A stretch of DNA of 64,000 nucleotides from Thelonectria olida (Eukaryota > Ascomycota > Sordariomycetes > Hypocreales > Nectriaceae). A program made the translations under genes and the position numbers. The stretch is from the NCBI GenBank assembly GCA_020736575.1, contig JAGPYM010000004.1:1178001-1242000 (forward strand), given 5' to 3'. Shown piece by piece: positions 59,666 through 64,000 of the stretch. The notes under the pieces are model-generated. The model was not told the DNA's origin. It saw only the letters and a list, made by a program, of their open reading frames with translations, and ran no database searches. The first letter of the stretch is position 1. Every line of letters begins with the position of its first letter.

Positions 59666-59700
59666 CTTGCTTGCTTGCTTGCTTGCTTCTTCTTCTTCTT
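59666..59700. repeat. CTTG then CTT microsatellite
   Basis: About five CTTG units running into about four CTT units inside the CT-rich leader of the Zn2Cys6 regulator. Confidence 0.85.
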
Positions 59701-59978
59701 CCTCCTATTCCCTTCTTCTGCTCCGTACCTGTTGCTCCCCCGTTGGCGCAGAGCCGGCCCCCGAGCTGATTTGGTAAACCGCCGAATCCTCGAGTTACAC
59801 CACCATGTTTCAGTGCCTCGAGGAAGCTTCCTGATAGACAAAAGCCATCTTTTCTGGTCGCTGTTGTCTCGCTCCTCCCCGTTCTCCCTGCGTCTCTCCC
59901 CCATCTCCTGGTTCTTAAACCCAGCTCCTTCCACTGACCCATATTCCCGTCCCGTCTCTTGGCCTCTGGTCCTAACTT

Positions 59979-60001
59979 ATACCATACCATACCATACCAT
60001 C
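59979..60001. repeat. ATACC pentanucleotide microsatellite, about four copies
   Basis: Four tandem ATACC units about 280 bases before the regulator's start codon. Confidence 0.85.
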
Positions 60002-60276
60002 CACCTCTTGACTTGCCCTCCCAATTATCCTGCCTTGTCTCGCCCTTAATTTCAATTCGTCCCGCACTTTTTTTTCTCACCGTCTCTTATCACAATCCCC
60101 ATCGTTTCCCCTGCCACATCGAGAGATACTCGATCCCCCCCTCGTCTTATTTCTGCGTGCCGCAGAGCCTTGCCCATAGCTCGACTCCTCCCCTCGACGC
60201 CCTGCCTCAGGAAGCACTATGCAATATTGCCTATTCAAGACCGATTCTGTGGATTAAGACTTAGACATTGGCAAAT

Positions 60277-63200
60277 ATGGATGGCGAATCTGGTCCTGCG
60301 GCTGCCGCCCCTACAGCCCAACAACAACCACCGCCAGCCTCCTCTCAGCAAGATGAAAATGGCAAGGATGATCCTACTCGCAAGAAAACCAATGTTAGGA
60401 AGAGAACGAAGACGGGATGTCTGAGTAAGTTTGGCGTTTCCTCTTTGCTCTGGCCAACACTTGCGCACAAATACTAATCTGATCTGCTCTGCAAAGCTTG
60501 TCGCAAGAGACGCATCAAATGTGACGAGGGTAGGCCGACGTGCAACAACTGTATCAAATCCAAACGCCAATGCGAAGGGTACAATCAGCGTGTTATCTTT
60601 AAGGACCCTATGGGTGCTTTCCAAGGTAGCCCTTACGGACCGTCTCTGTATCCCCCGGGCTCCCATCTTCTCGGGCAGATACACGGCAAGTCTGCGTCCC
60701 AAGTACCGTTGCCCGTTATTGCACCCAAACCCCCTTCATATAACTATCACGAACAACACCACACGCCGTATGGACATTACAATCAGACACAGCAGCCTGC
60801 TACCGCGCCATATGAACTCAACCCAGGCATCCCCACCCAACCTTCATATCAGCAGCCCGACCCTCCAATGCCGCAACAGGGCCATACCGGATATGTCAAG
60901 ATTGAACATGAACCTGGCCCTCACTATTTTGGTCCCCCCCCTACTCAGCCGGTCAATGCTCCATATTCGAATGCCAGGCGCCCAACAGTGGCTGATGATC
61001 CCATCGAAGAACGACGGACACACCCTATGGGAGTCCAGGAGGAGTTTATGGCTTACGACCCGCCAGATGACGATGCATCGATGGGCGATTCTGATGATGA
61101 GACCAAAGATCCTCGAGAAATTCTCGGTCCCATGGTGAAGCAGTTTAACGGGGTCTGGGATACGAACGGAACAAAGGTTCGAGCCTTTTCGACGTTTGCA
61201 AGATGCAATGTATTGTCGGAATACACGGCTACTGCCCAGATTCAAGAACTGAAGGATCCAAGGATGTTAGCTATATTCATGCATTTCATTCAGGTGACGG
61301 GTCCGAGTATGTCACTGTATGAGCGGCATCCCTTCGACCATGGGACCGAAGCTGAATTTGATGCGACCCCCAAAGGACCAAACAACCTCTGGAGCTGTGA
61401 GTTCCTTCCCCCAGACATACCTGACCCTGGCGGCTAACCCACAGTCAAGATACATTCCCCATCATTGCTTTCAACCACCCTGCCCTCCTCCACGCCATCC
61501 TTGCTCTCGCCAGCTTGCAGATAGCAAAACTACAAAAGATCCCAGCCACCGCAGCCATGAAGCATTATCACCTCGCGATCCGCAGAATAGCCCGAAATGT
61601 CAAGACACCACTACGACGAACACAGCCCCCTACTCTGGCAGCTACCCTCTTGTTAGCATACTTTGAGGTGTGGTCATCTGATCACACTAAATGGTGCAAC
61701 CACCTATTTGGTGCCAGGATCCTCCTGCGAGAGATGCCCTTGAGCGCAATGTCGCGGAGATGCTTGCCAGTCAAGCGTCTCGCACAGAGAAAGAAAGATG
61801 CCGAAGACCAGACCGAGATGCGCTCTTTCTTCCCTGGATTACGAGTTGCCTCAAAGAGCGAATTGCTCGAATTGGATTACAATCTCCTTCAAAAACTCTC
61901 TGGTCAGGACATTGTGCCAGAAGATTATTGTCTTGGCGAAGGCCAGCCTCTTGACCCCGAGGCAGCCTCCACCACGGAGAGAGACATCGAACAGTATGAA
62001 AATGTGCGAGATTTGTACTGGTGGTATTGCAAAATGGATGTGTATCAGAGTATGCTGGGCGGCACTAAATTATTGTAAGTCTGATTGCCTGCAAGAACCA
62101 TATATCAATGGTGACTAATTTGTCAAAGCATGGAGTACGAGTGCTGGACTCAATGCCCACCTCGCTCACCGATGTCCAAGTTGGAGGCCATGTAAGAACC
62201 AGCTTAACCGCTTATCCATGACTTCTTTGTTCGTTGCTAACTGGTCAACAAGATATGGAACATACGATCACCTAATATTACTACTGGGACGGCTGGCAGA
62301 TTTTGCTTCCAAGGACGTAGCACGGAAGAGAAGAGCATTTCATAACAAGCCCGCTCCACCAGGAGCACCATCACCCCCAACTTTCCCTGGCATTGTGCCT
62401 ACAACTGGGAACTTCAAGGTGCCTATGGGGTTTACGCCCCCGCGAGATGCATCTCCGCAGAGTGACGCCACTGAAGATTACGATCCTGATGCCAGTTATG
62501 AAGCAGCGATGCAAGAATGGGAGGGGATTAAAGAGGCATTCGCAAGCTTCGAGAAAAGCCTCGGCCCCGAATTCCAGCCTCTACGGCCAGAGTACTCGGA
62601 TCGGAGGGACTCGCCGTTTGGGATGACTCTGCAATACCGGACATTCTCAGTTGCAGGAATCTGGATGAACTTCTATATGGGAATGATCCACTTGTATCGA
62701 ACCCACCCCAACATGGCCCCAGCAGCCATGCAGGCGGCTGGCATGGCAGCACCACAAACCGGACAGTTCTCCAATAAGCTCGGGCGTGTAGCTGCAGGCT
62801 TGTCAGATGACTGCAGCCAAATGACGGAGATTAGCACTCTCGTCAGTGCCGCTTTCATCGAGAGTTGTTTCTGCCTATTCGTGGCAGCCATCGAGGTATG
62901 ATTCCCCACGTCGAAGCACTCACCGGCACCATGGTCTTACACTAAAATCTCTACCAGTATCAAGACAATGCTCAGCGGCAATGGGTTGTTCATCGTCTAC
63001 GCGACATCTCTCGTCTGACGGGCTGGCAATCCGCGAGACAAATTGCCAACGGCTGCGAGTCGGCCTGGGTTAAGGCCGCTCAACTCGGGCGCGGTCCAGA
63101 ATATCACCGCACCGAGGAGACGGGTGTTCCTATATCCGTCTGGCAGAACCCGCGGCGTATCGACCGTGTCATCAAGGAGCTAAAACCTGGCGAAGACCAA

Positions 63201-63299
63201 CGGCTGGTCTTGGCCAAGTCTGAACGCGCTTATTACGCACTTGGGTTAATCGGTGTTGAGCATGACCTTGAAGTCTTGGAATTGAAAGACGAAGGTTAA
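60277..63299 (+). CDS. Zn(II)2Cys6 fungal-specific transcription factor
   Basis: DNA-binding regulator. Six exons: 60277-60424, 60497-61396, 61450-62074, 62129-62191, 62253-62895, 62958-63299, giving 906 aa. The binuclear cluster is C48-x2-C51-x6-C58-x6-C65-x2-C68-x6-C75 (GCLTCRKRRIKC ... CNNCIKSKRQC), followed by the conserved EGYNQRVIFKDP. A Pro/Gln/Tyr-rich linker leads to a fungal_trans_2-like region beginning NNLWSYTFPIIAFNHPALLHAIL (junction of exons 2 and 3), with ATLLLAYFEVW, YWWYCKMDVY and a conserved C-terminus (RLTGWQSARQIANGCESAW, SERAYYALGLIG). Four of five introns end in AAG instead of CAG or TAG; intron 2 skips a nearer CAG, which would frameshift into a stop. Targets are unknown. 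Confidence 0.93.
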
Positions 63300-63687
63300 C
63301 AGGCTGAGGGAAGTGAGAGGCGAGCCAGTGGAAAACTTGACGCGTCGTTTAGTTATCGGCCCATGCCTGTTACTTGTGGTGAGTCATGTTTCTCAGCGTT
63401 CGCCTGTACAAAGTATAGACCAAGGAATCCAGACTACCTTAGGGGTAGGGTTTGGATATGTTGGATAGTGTGAGTTGGAAAGGGTAGTTGTTAGATATGT
63501 GGCGTGCTTCACCCTCAGTACCCTTAACATTAATGATACATAATTTAAACCGTTTCTTCTGGCCGAAGCCTTGTCTACGTGTCCCTGGGTGGGAAGGCAG
63601 TCCGGCCCGACATCATAACTGGGTGGACGTTTCTCTATTTCTTGGTTCCCTGTTGTAGCCACGTTTCTCTTCCTATTCCCTTCTTTC
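63300..63687. other. Convergent 3' intergenic region, Zn2Cys6 regulator / proteasome alpha5
   Basis: Shared 3' flank of about 390 bases. An AT-rich stretch near 63528-63548 (ttaatgatacataatttaaac) may act in 3' end formation. No gene is supported. Confidence 0.5.
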
Positions 63688-64000
63688 TTAGTTGGCCGGC
63701 AGCCGCTCCACAACCGTGGCCATTTCCTCATCTGTGTATATTCTGAAACCCTTCTCGCGGGTGACGCTTGCGAGCTGCACGTTCTTGGCATCAAGTTTCT
63801 CCTCCATCACCTGCTTCAATGTCTTGAGTACGAGGGTCTCTGCATCCGTGAGGGTCAAGGACTGTTGTCAGGTCAGCGACTGACTCCCGTAATCAATGGC
63901 GGAGAAAGGCGGGGGGGACTAGGGGCCGTTCAAAGCGGGAAACCTTACCTTGTGGTACTCGTTCTGAAGCTCAGCCTGGGCACCCTCCGAGCCAGAGCCA
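63688..64000 (-). CDS. PUP2: 20S proteasome subunit alpha type-5, C-terminal part
   Basis: Outer-ring subunit of the 20S proteasome core. Only the C-terminal part is present: exon 63949-64000 (continuing past the window) and last exon 63688-63861, separated by an 87-nt intron. The sequence [17 protein letters not shown] joined to [33 protein letters not shown] and ending [17 protein letters not shown] is diagnostic for alpha5 (Pup2). The upstream two thirds of the gene lie outside the window. Confidence 0.95.

Larger units (their letters stand above)
53691..60276. other. 6.6-kb divergent intergenic region, RRP8 / Zn2Cys6 regulator
   Basis: No supported gene. From 53700 to about 58650 there are only short frames without family features. 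From about 58700 to 60270 the plus strand is strongly CT-rich with several microsatellites, the look of a long transcribed 5' leader and core promoter of the regulator; several short upstream ORFs are possible. AT-rich spots near 54300-54480 include a TACGGAGTA palindrome at 54445. Confidence 0.5.

Noticed and set aside
1..64000. Biosynthetic gene cluster or defence system
   Set aside because: The genes are unrelated housekeeping functions, with no PKS, NRPS, P450, NLR or toxin-like genes; the two regulators are not adjacent to any pathway genes.

Overview
This window is nuclear DNA of a filamentous ascomycete, most likely a Sordariomycete; order and genus cannot be fixed from sequence alone. 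The evidence is short (about 50-140 nt) GT-AG introns with CTAAC/CTGAC-type branch points, large intergenic spaces with CT-rich leaders, a Zn2Cys6 regulator, a C2H2 plus fungal_trans regulator, a MATE exporter of fungal layout, and fungal-type forms of Arp9, Ddi1, Nog1 and Rab-GDI. I found no rRNA, convincing tRNA, CRISPR, virus, secondary-metabolite cluster or intact transposon.

Layout, left to right: the 5' part of an ER thioredoxin/PDI-like gene (minus, cut by the window start); TDP1 DNA-repair phosphodiesterase (plus); MATE transporter (plus), convergent with ARP9 (minus); a DUF2293 protein (plus), head-to-head with ARP9; a large SYLF/Ysc84-domain protein (minus) with a probable 0.9-kb first intron; a 3.6-kb gap; a spliced 101-aa membrane protein (minus); a spliced 67-aa membrane protein (plus); a C2H2/fungal_trans transcription factor (minus); a 9.5-kb gap with no supported gene; mitochondrial ribosomal uL29m (plus); Rab GDI (plus, eight exons); NOG1 (minus), head-to-head with URA5 orotate phosphoribosyltransferase (plus) across about 430 bp; a four-exon GNAT acetyltransferase (minus); a 3.8-kb gap; DDI1 (plus), whose start codon appears to be split by an intron; RRP8 (minus); a 6.6-kb gap ending in a CT-rich leader; a Zn2Cys6 transcription factor (plus) with mostly AAG acceptors; and the 3' end of proteasome alpha5 (minus, cut by the window end).

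The genes do not form a pathway or cluster. They are mostly conserved housekeeping genes: ribosome biogenesis (NOG1, RRP8), mitochondrial translation (uL29m), pyrimidine synthesis (URA5), proteostasis (DDI1, proteasome alpha5, PDI), membrane traffic (GDI, SYLF), chromatin (ARP9) and DNA repair (TDP1). The SYLF gene and both transcription factors sit beside unusually long non-coding stretches, which probably hold long promoters and leaders. Exon models were assembled by hand from splice signals, reading-frame continuity and family similarity. I see no convincing undescribed system; the observations worth follow-up are gene-structure oddities, two small spliced genes, and recurrent intergenic palindromes.
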